Notes under the pieces: generated by a model
Told to the model about the DNA's origin: nothing
The model's input: only the letters and a program-made list of their open reading frames with translations
The model's database searches: none
Shown here: in pieces, positions 56,082 to 63,485 of the stretch
Layout of the letters: each line of letters begins with the position of its first letter
How positions within the stretch are numbered: position 1 is the first letter of the stretch
Position numbers and translations under genes: made by a program
Assembly (NCBI RefSeq): GCF_020982545.1
Contig: NZ_JAJKLK010000003.1
Span: forward strand, 558,001-622,000
Length of the DNA: 64,000 nucleotides
Direction: 5' to 3'
From: Streptomyces sp. MNU76
Lineage (GTDB): Bacteria; Actinomycetota; Actinomycetes; Streptomycetales; Streptomycetaceae

Positions 56082-56690
56082 ATGCCCCACACCGACCCGC
56101 ACCGGCAGCCCGACAGCCTCACCCTGGAGAGCCTGGCCCGCCGGAACGCCCTCCTGGAGAGCCGGCTCCAGCGGCTGGAGGACATCGAGGAGATCAAGAG
56201 CCTGCACCGGCGCTACATCCGCAAGCTCGCGGACCGGGACTGGGAGGGCATGGCCGACTTCTTCACCGAGGACGCGGTCACGGACATCCGGTGGCACGGG
56301 CGCACCGAGGGGAAGAAGCAACTCGTCGAGGAGGTCTTCGACGAGTTGCACAACCTGGTGAAGAGCGCCGACGGCTACGTCCTGTCGTCGCCGGTCGTCG
56401 AGCTGTCCGCGGGCGCGGACCTGGCGTACGGGGAGTGGACCTGGCACCGTCACGTCTGCGAGTTCCGCACCACGGGCGGTCTGATGCGTGTGTGGGGCCC
56501 CTGGCTCGAAGGCAGGTACAAGTGCCACTACGAGCGGGTGAACGGCCGGTGGAAGTTCAAGGACATGTGGTTCCGTGTCGTGCTGCCGGACGCGGACCCG
56601 GAGCACGACGAGATGCGGGAGCGCATCGCCGCGAGCGGGACGGACCCGCACCGGAGCGGCGCCGGCCTCATCCGGCGCGACAAGGCGTGA
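56082..56690 (+). CDS. SnoaL-like (NTF2-fold) protein
   Basis: 202 residues. A short N-terminal helix, likely coiled coil (LARRNALLESRLQRLEDIEE), precedes a SnoaL_4/NTF2-like cone domain at about 35-165 (HRRYIRKLADRDWEGMADFF, then WGPWLEGRYKCHYERVNGRW). This group includes ring-hydroxylating dioxygenase beta-like folds, polyketide cyclases and dehydratases; catalytic residues are not certain. Start ATG 56082 follows aggagagcc. It follows the ALDH gene by 111 bp and precedes the IclR gene by 62 bp. Confidence 0.78.
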   Translation: MPHTDPHRQPDSLTLESLARRNALLESRLQRLEDIEEIKSLHRRYIRKLADRDWEGMADFFTEDAVTDIRWHGRTEGKKQLVEEVFDELHNLVKSADGYVLSSPVVELSAGADLAYGEWTWHRHVCEFRTTGGLMRVWGPWLEGRYKCHYERVNGRWKFKDMWFRVVLPDADPEHDEMRERIAASGTDPHRSGAGLIRRDKA

Positions 56691-56752
56691 GACGCCGGGC
56701 GCCGGGACCGGCGGGCGACGTAGCCTTGGGCGCGAGCGGCTCGGAGGTGACC

Positions 56753-57601
56753 ATGACCGCGCAGCATGCGAACGCCGCGGGGATGCCGGGGCCGGACGGC
56801 GGTGAAGCCCCCGCCTACCACATAGCGTCCGTGGGGCGCGCGCTCACGTTGCTCAGCGCGTTCATCGAGCGCCCCCAGCTGACCGTGTCCGAGGCGGCCG
56901 GCCTCCTGTGCGTGGCCCCCTCGACCGCCCACCGGCTGCTGCAGATGCTGCTCCACCACCGTTTCGTGGAACAGGGCGAGCGGCGGGTCTACGTGCGGGG
57001 GCCCGCCCTGGTGTCGCTGACCGAGGCCGCCGACCGGGCGCCCGACGTGGAGTCCGTGGCGCTGCCCCACCTGCAGCGCCTCAGGGACGAGCTGCAGGGC
57101 ACGGCTCATCTGCTGGCCCTGGAGGGCAACGGCGCGCGCTTCCTCACGGGGGTCGAGTGGCGTGACGAGACCCGGATCGCCTCCTCACGGGTCGGCTGGC
57201 TGCTGCCCGCGCACACCCTCGCCGGCGGCAAGGCCATGCTCGCCAGGCTGAGCCGGGCCCAGACCGAGTCGCTCTTCCCGGACGGTCTGCCCGTCACCCG
57301 CTACGCGCGGGTGCGGACACTGCCCCAGCTCCAGGCCGAACTCGCGGACATCCGGTCGCGGGGATACGCCCGCAGCCGGGAGGCCCACGAGAACGTCACG
57401 GCCATCGGCGTCGCGCTCCGGCTGCCGCCGGGCACGGGGCCGATGGCGCTGTCGGTGGCCTGGTCCGACACGCGGTTCCCGGGCAGGCAGGAGGACCACG
57501 TCGTGGATGCCCTGCAGGCAGCCGTTCAGAAGATCTCTCTCGAACTCGCCCAGCGGGGCGGCGGACATCTGCCGGGGGAGCCGCCCGGCCCACCGGAGTG
57601 A
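56753..57601 (+). CDS. IclR family transcriptional regulator
   Basis: 282 residues. An N-terminal winged HTH at about 20-85 (VGRALTLLSAFIERPQLTVSEAAGLL, recognition helix in APSTAHRLLQMLL) is followed by the IclR effector domain at about 100-260 (HLQRLRDELQGTAHLLALEG, LPAHTLAGGKAMLARL). IclR proteins commonly control aromatic catabolic genes by binding a pathway intermediate. Start ATG 56753 follows ggaggtgacc. Its place in the middle of the island makes it the likely regulator of the surrounding genes. Confidence 0.88.
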   Translation: MTAQHANAAGMPGPDGGEAPAYHIASVGRALTLLSAFIERPQLTVSEAAGLLCVAPSTAHRLLQMLLHHRFVEQGERRVYVRGPALVSLTEAADRAPDVESVALPHLQRLRDELQGTAHLLALEGNGARFLTGVEWRDETRIASSRVGWLLPAHTLAGGKAMLARLSRAQTESLFPDGLPVTRYARVRTLPQLQAELADIRSRGYARSREAHENVTAIGVALRLPPGTGPMALSVAWSDTRFPGRQEDHVVDALQAAVQKISLELAQRGGGHLPGEPPGPPE

Positions 57602-57626
57602 GCTCGGGCTCCCTTCGCGGCACCTG

Positions 57627-59117
57627 TCAGAAGCGCCCCGCGGAACGGCAGAAGTCCTCGACCGTGTCGGCGATGTCCTCGGGCAGGCAGCAGCCGCGCT
57701 CGGCCAGTCGCCACGCCTGCTCGCTCGCCAGCCGCCGCAGTCGTTCCGGGCTGCCGTAGCGGCGTGCCAGTTCCGCCGGTCCGAAGGGCTCGCGGTGCCA
57801 GGTCCCGATGGTCATCGGCCCGTCGGGCGCGCGCCGGGTCCGGGCGACGGGGAGGTCCACGTCGAGATGGCGCATGCCGCCCAGGGCGTGTCCGTCCGGA
57901 TCGCGCAGGACGTACGTTCCGCTGTGGTCGAGGCCGTCCGCGTCGAGCCTGCTGCCGGGCCGGGCCATGACGGCGATCGGGTCGACCCGGGGCGCCGCCA
58001 CGCCGTCCGCCCACCGCAGCAGGTTCTCCACGGCGGCGGCCAGAAGGTACCTGGAGGCTCCGTGACGCAGCGGGGGAGCCGGATCGACGCCCTCGGGCGC
58101 CTCGATGCCCCCGGAGGCGTCGGCACCCCCGGGCCCGTGGGCGCGAGCCTGTGCGTGGTCGGCGGCCCGGACCGACTCCTCCAGCAGCCCGGACTCGTGA
58201 CCGCGCCCCGGAAGCTGGTAGCAGCGGTAGAGGTCGCCGGGGACGTCACTGTCGGGTCGCCGGTGCCACAGGTGATGCAGCGCCTCGTCCTCGCTCATCA
58301 CTTCCATGACCGGTACCCGGGACCCGCCCACGGTCCTGCGGGCATCGTCCATCGGCAGCTGCACGAGCCGCCCTCCCACCGGCCGCAGATCGGCGTCGAA
58401 GGCCGTCTCGCCGTGCCGGTCCACGTTGACGTAGCCCATCGGTCCGAAGCCTCCGCTGGACACCCCGATGAGGAAGGCGTCCACGACCGTGCGGCCCGTC
58501 TCGGCGCAGTGCTGCTCGTGCAGTCCCTCGGACAGGTAGGTCCGCAGGAAGGACCCCGACTGCGACCAGCCCGTCGCGAGGATCCGCGCCGGCTCGCGCA
58601 GGCCGGGGAGCAGGCCGCCGCCGTGCGGCGACCGCAGCGTCGCCGCGAGGGAGCCGAGCAGGTCCCACACGGCCCCGTCGTGCGGGAACGACAGATCGCC
58701 GTACCGCTCCGGTGACATACGTCGCAGCGCCTCGACCGTGACGTTCTTGCACGTCATGCCGATGTAGACGTCACCGCGTCGGATCAGGTGACCGGCCAGG
58801 TCGGGCCAGTACATGGGGAAGTCGTGGCCGGTCGACGGATTGAGCAGCTCGACGTGCACGCGACCGCTGAAGGTCTCGTCGGCCACCGGCCGGACCACCA
58901 GCACACGCGTCGTGCAGGAGACCGCGCCGGTCGTTGCCGGGGGGCGGACCGCCCCCTCGGCGTACAGGCGGGCGTCTGCGGAGACCGCGTGCTCGAACAC
59001 GTCGTATCCGTGGTCGGCGAGCCGGTCGTGCGGTTCGACGGGCCAGCGCGCCGGGGACAGGAAGGCGGCGTCGCGGGCCCCGTCCAGCGCGACCGCCCGC
59101 AGTGTGCTCAGCGACAT
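57627..59117 (-). CDS. Alpha/beta hydrolase domain-containing protein (PF20091 type)
   Basis: 496 residues of the large alpha/beta hydrolase domain-containing family. The nucleophile elbow GWSQSGSFLRTYL lies near residues 183-195, and PGRGHESGLLEES near 300 is likely to hold the catalytic histidine region. No signal peptide. Members are esterases or hydrolases of uncertain substrate. The start ATG 59117 has ggagggac upstream and overlaps the carotenoid-oxygenase gene by 10 bp, so the two are coupled and probably act in sequence. Confidence 0.8.
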   Translation of the reverse strand: MSLSTLRAVALDGARDAAFLSPARWPVEPHDRLADHGYDVFEHAVSADARLYAEGAVRPPATTGAVSCTTRVLVVRPVADETFSGRVHVELLNPSTGHDFPMYWPDLAGHLIRRGDVYIGMTCKNVTVEALRRMSPERYGDLSFPHDGAVWDLLGSLAATLRSPHGGGLLPGLREPARILATGWSQSGSFLRTYLSEGLHEQHCAETGRTVVDAFLIGVSSGGFGPMGYVNVDRHGETAFDADLRPVGGRLVQLPMDDARRTVGGSRVPVMEVMSEDEALHHLWHRRPDSDVPGDLYRCYQLPGRGHESGLLEESVRAADHAQARAHGPGGADASGGIEAPEGVDPAPPLRHGASRYLLAAAVENLLRWADGVAAPRVDPIAVMARPGSRLDADGLDHSGTYVLRDPDGHALGGMRHLDVDLPVARTRRAPDGPMTIGTWHREPFGPAELARRYGSPERLRRLASEQAWRLAERGCCLPEDIADTVEDFCRSAGRF

Positions 59118-60595
59118 GGGTGTCCCTCCTCCCGGTCGGTGCGGTGGCCGGCGAGGTCCTCGCCGTCGACCCAGGTCCCGTGCAGGCCGTTCCGCAGCCG
59201 CAGGGGCAGCCGGACGGTGGCGAGAGGCTCGCCGTCCACGTTCTCGGCGTCCAGGATCACCAGGTCGGACCGCATGTCCGCGTACCGGTTGATCAGGGCC
59301 ATGACGTATCCCTCGCCCTCGCCGCCGGCGCCCCGGCGCGGGACGAACAGCGGTTCCTGAGTGGCGGACGTGTCGCCCACGTAGTGGGTGGTCGTCGTCC
59401 CGGTGGTGAGGTCCACCCTCCCGATCAGATCGAACCGCATGCCGCTCGCGCTCGACGGCATGGTGGGGTCCGGCACACCGCTCTGCATGCTCATGTAGCC
59501 GTACCGGTACGAGCGGATCGCGCGTCGCTCGTTGATGCGGGGGAACTCACCCGGCACGTCCGACAGCCTGGTCTGGGTGAAGTCGTCGGTCGGGCGCCGC
59601 AGGTCGAGCGTCCAGCGGGACATGTACGGTGTCGCGGCCTCGGGATCGAACGGGGCTCCGTTGATCTCGGGGAAGAAGGGGAAGACCACACTGTCGCCGA
59701 CCGACATGTCGATGTGGATGCGGCCGTCCTCCTCGAAGGCGTTCATGGTGTGCGAGGCGAAGCGCGGATCGCCCACGAACCACCGCACCTCCGCAGCGGG
59801 ATCCCGGCGCGGCAGCACCCCCAGACAGACCGGCTTCGACGGGTCCCATGCGAAGTGGGGGAGGCCGCCCTTGAGCCGCTGGAGATCACTGACGAGCGGC
59901 ACGACGGGGAACACCACGTGGTTCTCGGTGACCGCGAAGTCGTGGACCATGCTGGCGTAGGGCGCGGTCAGCCACCGCTCGAAGACGATCGTTCCGTGCG
60001 CGTCGGCCTCGTGGTACGCGATGTCCGGGGTCGTCTCCCCCTTGGCCGCGTAGCCGAAGAAGACCAGTGTGCCGGTCTCGGCGTCGACCTTCGGATGCGC
60101 CGTCGCCGTGGCGCTCCTCAACGCGCCGTCGTAGTCCCACGGACCGATGGTCCGCAGGGTCAGCGGGTCGATCTCGACGGGGTGGCTGTCCTCCTTCAAC
60201 GCCAGCATGCGGCCCGCATGCCAGAGGAGGTTGGTGTTCGCCGTACCGCGGCTGATCCCGCGCACACCCGGATCGTCCGTGAAGGGGTTCCGGTACGCCC
60301 CGAACAGCGAGCGCCCGGCCTCGCGCTCGGCCAGGAACTTCGGCGTGCGGACCCACCGGCACGTGAAGTCCACCCGGCCGTCCTCGAAGCGGAACATGCT
60401 GACCATGCCGTCGCCGTTGAGGAAGATGTCGTCACCGAGCAAAGGGGGGAACTGCGGGTCGGGCCCGACCCGGTAGAAGGCGCCGTCGAGGTCGGCAGGA
60501 ACCTCGCCCTGCACCACCTCCAGGGCGCGGATGTCGGCTTCGAACCGCCCGGGGGCCTGGAAACCGCGGAACGTGGGTACGTCGGGGAATTTCAT
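59108..60595 (-). CDS. Carotenoid/lignostilbene cleavage oxygenase family enzyme
   Basis: 495 residues, seven-bladed beta-propeller non-haem iron dioxygenase. The histidines expected to bind Fe(II) are in ATAHPKVD near 168, MVHDFAVTENH near 220, ASHTMNAFE near 284 and LRNGLHGTWVDG near the C-terminus. The N-terminal GAFYRVGPDPQFPP and LNGDGMVSMFRF are family landmarks. The family cleaves a C=C bond in apocarotenoids or stilbenes to two aldehydes. With aldehyde dehydrogenases and a LigW-like decarboxylase nearby, a stilbene-type or other aromatic substrate is favoured over a carotenoid. Start ATG 60595 follows aaggacggag. Confidence 0.87.
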   Translation of the reverse strand: MKFPDVPTFRGFQAPGRFEADIRALEVVQGEVPADLDGAFYRVGPDPQFPPLLGDDIFLNGDGMVSMFRFEDGRVDFTCRWVRTPKFLAEREAGRSLFGAYRNPFTDDPGVRGISRGTANTNLLWHAGRMLALKEDSHPVEIDPLTLRTIGPWDYDGALRSATATAHPKVDAETGTLVFFGYAAKGETTPDIAYHEADAHGTIVFERWLTAPYASMVHDFAVTENHVVFPVVPLVSDLQRLKGGLPHFAWDPSKPVCLGVLPRRDPAAEVRWFVGDPRFASHTMNAFEEDGRIHIDMSVGDSVVFPFFPEINGAPFDPEAATPYMSRWTLDLRRPTDDFTQTRLSDVPGEFPRINERRAIRSYRYGYMSMQSGVPDPTMPSSASGMRFDLIGRVDLTTGTTTTHYVGDTSATQEPLFVPRRGAGGEGEGYVMALINRYADMRSDLVILDAENVDGEPLATVRLPLRLRNGLHGTWVDGEDLAGHRTDREEGHPCR

Positions 60596-60762
60596 TGTCT
60601 CCGTCCTTCGGGTGACTGCGACCGCACCCTAGGCAGACCCCGGAGCGCCCCGGCCCGATCTCCCCACGCCGTTCCGCAGGCCAGAAAGCCCCGTGTGCCA
60701 TGGCTGCGGCAACCCGGGCCTGTGGCTGGATACGCGGCAGCACCGCATTTGGCACAGCGTTC

Positions 60763-60811
60763 GCCACCGGCCGCTCCACGGGCCGGCCGCCACCGGCCGC
60801 TCACGGGCCGG
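60763..60811. repeat. Direct repeat in a divergent promoter region
   Basis: GCCACCGGCCGCTC, then ACGGGCCGG (one extra C in the first copy), occurs at 60763-60786 and again at 60789-60811. The region lies between the oxygenase gene and the decarboxylase-like gene, which diverge, so it may be a regulator-binding tandem site. Confidence 0.55.
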
Positions 60812-60858
60812 ACACCACGTGACATGGCGACACCCGGACCAGCACCCACAGGAGAGAC

Positions 60859-61947
60859 GTGTCCAGTTCCCCGCCCCCGGCACCCTCGCGGCCCTCGGAC
60901 GACGGCCGCTACCTGCGCATCGCGACGGAGGAGGCGTACGCGCCTCCCGCGCTGATCCACGAGTACCGTCGGCTGCTCGACACCCACGGAGGCGACGCGG
61001 GGTTCCGCAGCCTGTGGAGCTACTACCTGCTCAACCGGACGGCGCACACCGAGCTGTTCCGCTCACGCATCACCGACCTGGGGGACCGCCGGCTCTCCGA
61101 CATGGCCGAGCTCGGCATCGACCACCAGGTGCTCTCGCTCACCACCCCCGGCGTGGAGCTGTTCGAGCTTCCGCTGGCGCGCGAACTCGCCGCCATGACC
61201 AACGAGCACATCGCGCAGGCATGCCGACAGCACCCGGCACGTTTCAGCGGACTGGCCGCCGTCGCCCTGCAAGACGTCGAGTTCTCGGTGAAGGAGCTTC
61301 GCCGGGCGGTCCGGGAGCTCGGGCTGAAAGGCGTGATCGTCAACTCGCACACGCGCGGCGAGTACCTGGACGCGCCGAAGTTCGAGGAGTTCTGGGCGAC
61401 GGCCGCGGAACTCGACGTGCCGGTGTACCTGCACCCCAACACGCCGAGCGACGGGCTGATCGGCCCGCTGCTCGACTCGGGACTCGACGGGGCGATCTTC
61501 GGATTCGGAGTCGAGACCGGCATGCACCTGATCCGCATCATCTTCTCCGGGGTGTTCGACCGCCATCCGGGCCTGCGCCTCGTGGTGGGCCATCTCGGCG
61601 AGGCGCTGCCGTTCTGGGCGTTCCGGGTCGACCACTTCCACCAGGTCCAGGACAGGACCGGCCGCTACCCCTGGCGTCCGTCGCTGCGGCAGCCTCCGAG
61701 CCACTACCTGAAGACCAACATCTGGCTGACCACAAGCGGCATGGCCTGGGAGCCGGCGATCATGTTCGCCCGCCAGGTGGTCGGAGCCGACCGGGTCCTC
61801 TACGCCATGGACTACCCGTTCCAGGCCGCCTCCGCGGAGGTCGAGGTGCACGAGCGCCTGCCCGTCGGGGACGAGGAGAAGCGGACCCTGTTCGAGACGG
61901 CCGCCCGCGGTGTGTTCGGTCTGCCGCCGGAACTGGGTCGTTCGTGA
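60859..61947 (+). CDS. Amidohydrolase_2 metal-dependent decarboxylase (LigW/gamma-resorcylate type)
   Basis: 362 residues. RIATEEAYAPP near 22-32 corresponds to the Glu-x-Ala start of the decarboxylase branch of amidohydrolase_2. VYLHPN near 194 gives a metal His, VVGHLGEALPFWAFRVDH near 240-257 the second His and the W/R region typical of 5-carboxyvanillate and gamma-resorcylate decarboxylases, and YAMDYPF near 316 the metal Asp. The expected reaction is non-oxidative decarboxylation (or the related hydrolysis) of an aromatic acid. Start GTG 60859 follows ggagagac. Divergent from the oxygenase gene. Confidence 0.85.
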   Translation: MSSSPPPAPSRPSDDGRYLRIATEEAYAPPALIHEYRRLLDTHGGDAGFRSLWSYYLLNRTAHTELFRSRITDLGDRRLSDMAELGIDHQVLSLTTPGVELFELPLARELAAMTNEHIAQACRQHPARFSGLAAVALQDVEFSVKELRRAVRELGLKGVIVNSHTRGEYLDAPKFEEFWATAAELDVPVYLHPNTPSDGLIGPLLDSGLDGAIFGFGVETGMHLIRIIFSGVFDRHPGLRLVVGHLGEALPFWAFRVDHFHQVQDRTGRYPWRPSLRQPPSHYLKTNIWLTTSGMAWEPAIMFARQVVGADRVLYAMDYPFQAASAEVEVHERLPVGDEEKRTLFETAARGVFGLPPELGRS

Positions 61948-62028
61948 GGCGCCCCGGCCGGCTCATCAGGGTGGCGACGAGGGCCCGTCACGTCGTCGGC
62001 CAGCCGACCCATAGCGCGCTCGGTCTGC

Positions 62029-62292
62029 TGGGCCTACGCCCGCGACGCCCTGTTCGTCGCACGCGGCGGCGAACGCGTCCGGCCGCGCCTGACGCGCGAA
62101 GCGATCGAGGGACGCGGCCGGCATGTTTTCGAGAACCTTGCCCGGATCGTCGAGCGCGGAGTCGATACCTATGACAGGCGCCAACTCGACTTGAGCATTG
62201 AGGTCTTCCTGCACGGCACCGAGGCTCTCCTCATGCAGGCCCGTGCCGCTGCCGGACCGGCGGACGGTCGAGTGCCCGACACAACGTCGTGA
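62029..62292 (+). pseudogene. C-terminal fragment, TetR-like
   Basis: An open stretch without its own start reads WAYARDALFVARGG, then HVFENLARIVERGVDTYD and LDLSIEVFLHGTEALLMQA, to TGA 62292. The helix pattern and the closing VFLHGTEALL helix suggest the effector domain of a TetR-family regulator whose DNA-binding part has been lost. The family call is tentative. Confidence 0.35.
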
Positions 62293-62542
62293 ACTGACGA
62301 GCCTCGCCGCGTGCTCAGCAAGGTCCACACCGACCCGACCTGGGCGACCGCCCCGGTCAGGTCTCTGCTCGTCCTCACAAGCCGCGAAGTCTCCCGGTGG
62401 CCGACGACCTTCACCGAAGTCATCCACCCATGACCAGCACGAGCATCCCGAACCCCGCGCACACCAGACCCGTGACCAGCAATTTCACGATGCACAGTGC
62501 GCATTGAGCCGCACGGAGCCGCATCAAGGAGTACGCGTCCCC
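62293..62542. other. Non-coding stretch before the ALDH fragment
   Basis: No gene supported. A 25-codon frame from ATG 62430 (MTSTSIPNPAHTRPVTSNFT) lacks a convincing ribosome site and family. Confidence 0.4.
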
Positions 62543-62660
62543 ATGTCTACCCTGCATTCTTGGACAACCACCCCTGCGCCCGAGCACATCAGCCGCCAGG
62601 AACGGGACCAGCTCGTCGCCGTACAGCGAGAGGCATTCCGAGCCGAGGGGGGTGTTTCGA
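62543..62660 (+). pseudogene. Aldehyde dehydrogenase N-terminus, truncated at a palindromic element
   Basis: ATG 62543 with aaggag upstream opens MSTLHSWTTTPAPEH and continues LVAVQREAFRAEGGVS, which resembles the beginning of coniferyl-aldehyde-dehydrogenase-type ALDHs (QR-x-AF-x-AEG-x-x-S). The similarity ends at the left end of the palindromic element at 62648, and the remaining 400 or so residues are absent. The start and ribosome site are intact, so a useless peptide may still be made. Confidence 0.5.
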
Positions 62661-62810
62661 AAGTCCCGCACAGCACCCACGGCGCCCGGCACGCACTCTC
62701 GCCGCACCGGCCGAAACCCCAAGTACGTCCAGTACGAGGGCTTTCGTCCGGCACGCCGAGAGCACGCACCGGACACCGCGGGCACCGCACAGGACTTTCG
62801 AAACACCCCC
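62648..62810. mobile_element. 163-bp palindromic MITE-like element
   Basis: A perfect 19-bp terminal inverted repeat (GGGGGTGTTTCGAAAGTCC at 62648-62666, its complement at 62792-62810) continues inwards as an imperfect repeat of nearly 60 bp per side and closes at a GTAC-loop-GTAC centre. The whole element can fold into one long hairpin. It has no coding capacity; frames on both strands give near-identical peptides, as expected of a palindrome. No clear target-site duplication. It separates the ALDH fragment from the TetR gene. Confidence 0.75.
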
Positions 62811-63409
62811 TAGGCATTCCGCTGCGTGTCCTGATCAGCAGCGGGCAGCAGTGCTTTCACGTGCTGCCACGCCTGTTCGACGGTGAGCGTGGTGTCGCCC
62901 GTCAGCAGGGCCACGCTCAGCCCCTCCATGAGGGCGACCACTCGCTGGGTGAGCGTTTCGACTTCGTCGGTCAGCTCGTCGAGGATCCGGGCGATATCCG
63001 CGCGCCAGGCGGCGTCGAACTCGAGTTGAGCCTCGCGCAGGGCGGGCTCGTGCATCACCCGCGGCCACAGCTCGACCCAGAGCAGCCAGCGGGGGTCACC
63101 GGCGGCACGAGGGAAGTTGAGCATGCACAGGCTGTGCAGCCGCTCCTCGGCCGAGTCATCGGACTCCAGCAGAAGTGCCCGCTGCTCGGCCAGTTCTCCC
63201 TCGCTCCAGCGGAGCAGCTCCAGGAGCAGCCCGCTCTTGCTGCCGAAGTAGTAGGAGAGGTGACCGGCGCTCGTGTTCAGGCGACGCCCGAGCTCGGAGA
63301 GGCTCAGGTCAGCCAGACCGCGCTCGACGAGCAGCGCCCACGCCTCCTCCATGACCCGCTCGCGCGGACGCTCGAGTCGGCGGTGGCGCCTGAGATTTTG
63401 GTTGGTCAC
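62810..63409 (-). CDS. TetR family transcriptional regulator
   Basis: 199 residues. The N-terminal HTH at about 20-65 reads LADLSLSELGRRLNTSAGHLSYYFGSK (recognition helix with the H/Y-Y-F-x-S/N-K signature), followed by a helical effector domain. Start GTG 63409. The stop codon TAG uses the last base of the palindromic element, so the 3' end may have been set by that insertion. Divergent from an APC permease; the palindrome at 63457-63471 is its likely operator, giving control of the permease and perhaps of itself. Confidence 0.88.
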   Translation of the reverse strand: MTNQNLRRHRRLERPRERVMEEAWALLVERGLADLSLSELGRRLNTSAGHLSYYFGSKSGLLLELLRWSEGELAEQRALLLESDDSAEERLHSLCMLNFPRAAGDPRWLLWVELWPRVMHEPALREAQLEFDAAWRADIARILDELTDEVETLTQRVVALMEGLSVALLTGDTTLTVEQAWQHVKALLPAADQDTQRNA

Positions 63410-63456
63410 CTCTTGACTCTAGCCACGGGGAGCCGCACATTGGCGCGAGGCCCATT

Positions 63457-63471
63457 TTGAAAGCCTTTCAA
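63457..63471. promoter_or_regulatory. 15-bp palindrome, likely TetR operator
   Basis: TTGAAAG-C-CTTTCAA, perfect, 47 bp upstream of the TetR start and 14 bp upstream of the permease start. Position and symmetry suit repression of the divergent permease. Confidence 0.65.
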
Positions 63472-63485
63472 TCCGAGGAGTCGTT

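Noticed and set aside
62524..62886. Small proteins encoded on both strands across 62.5-62.9 kb
   Set aside because: Both strands yield the same kind of peptide (CFESP, TFETPP) because the region is a palindrome; these are not genes.
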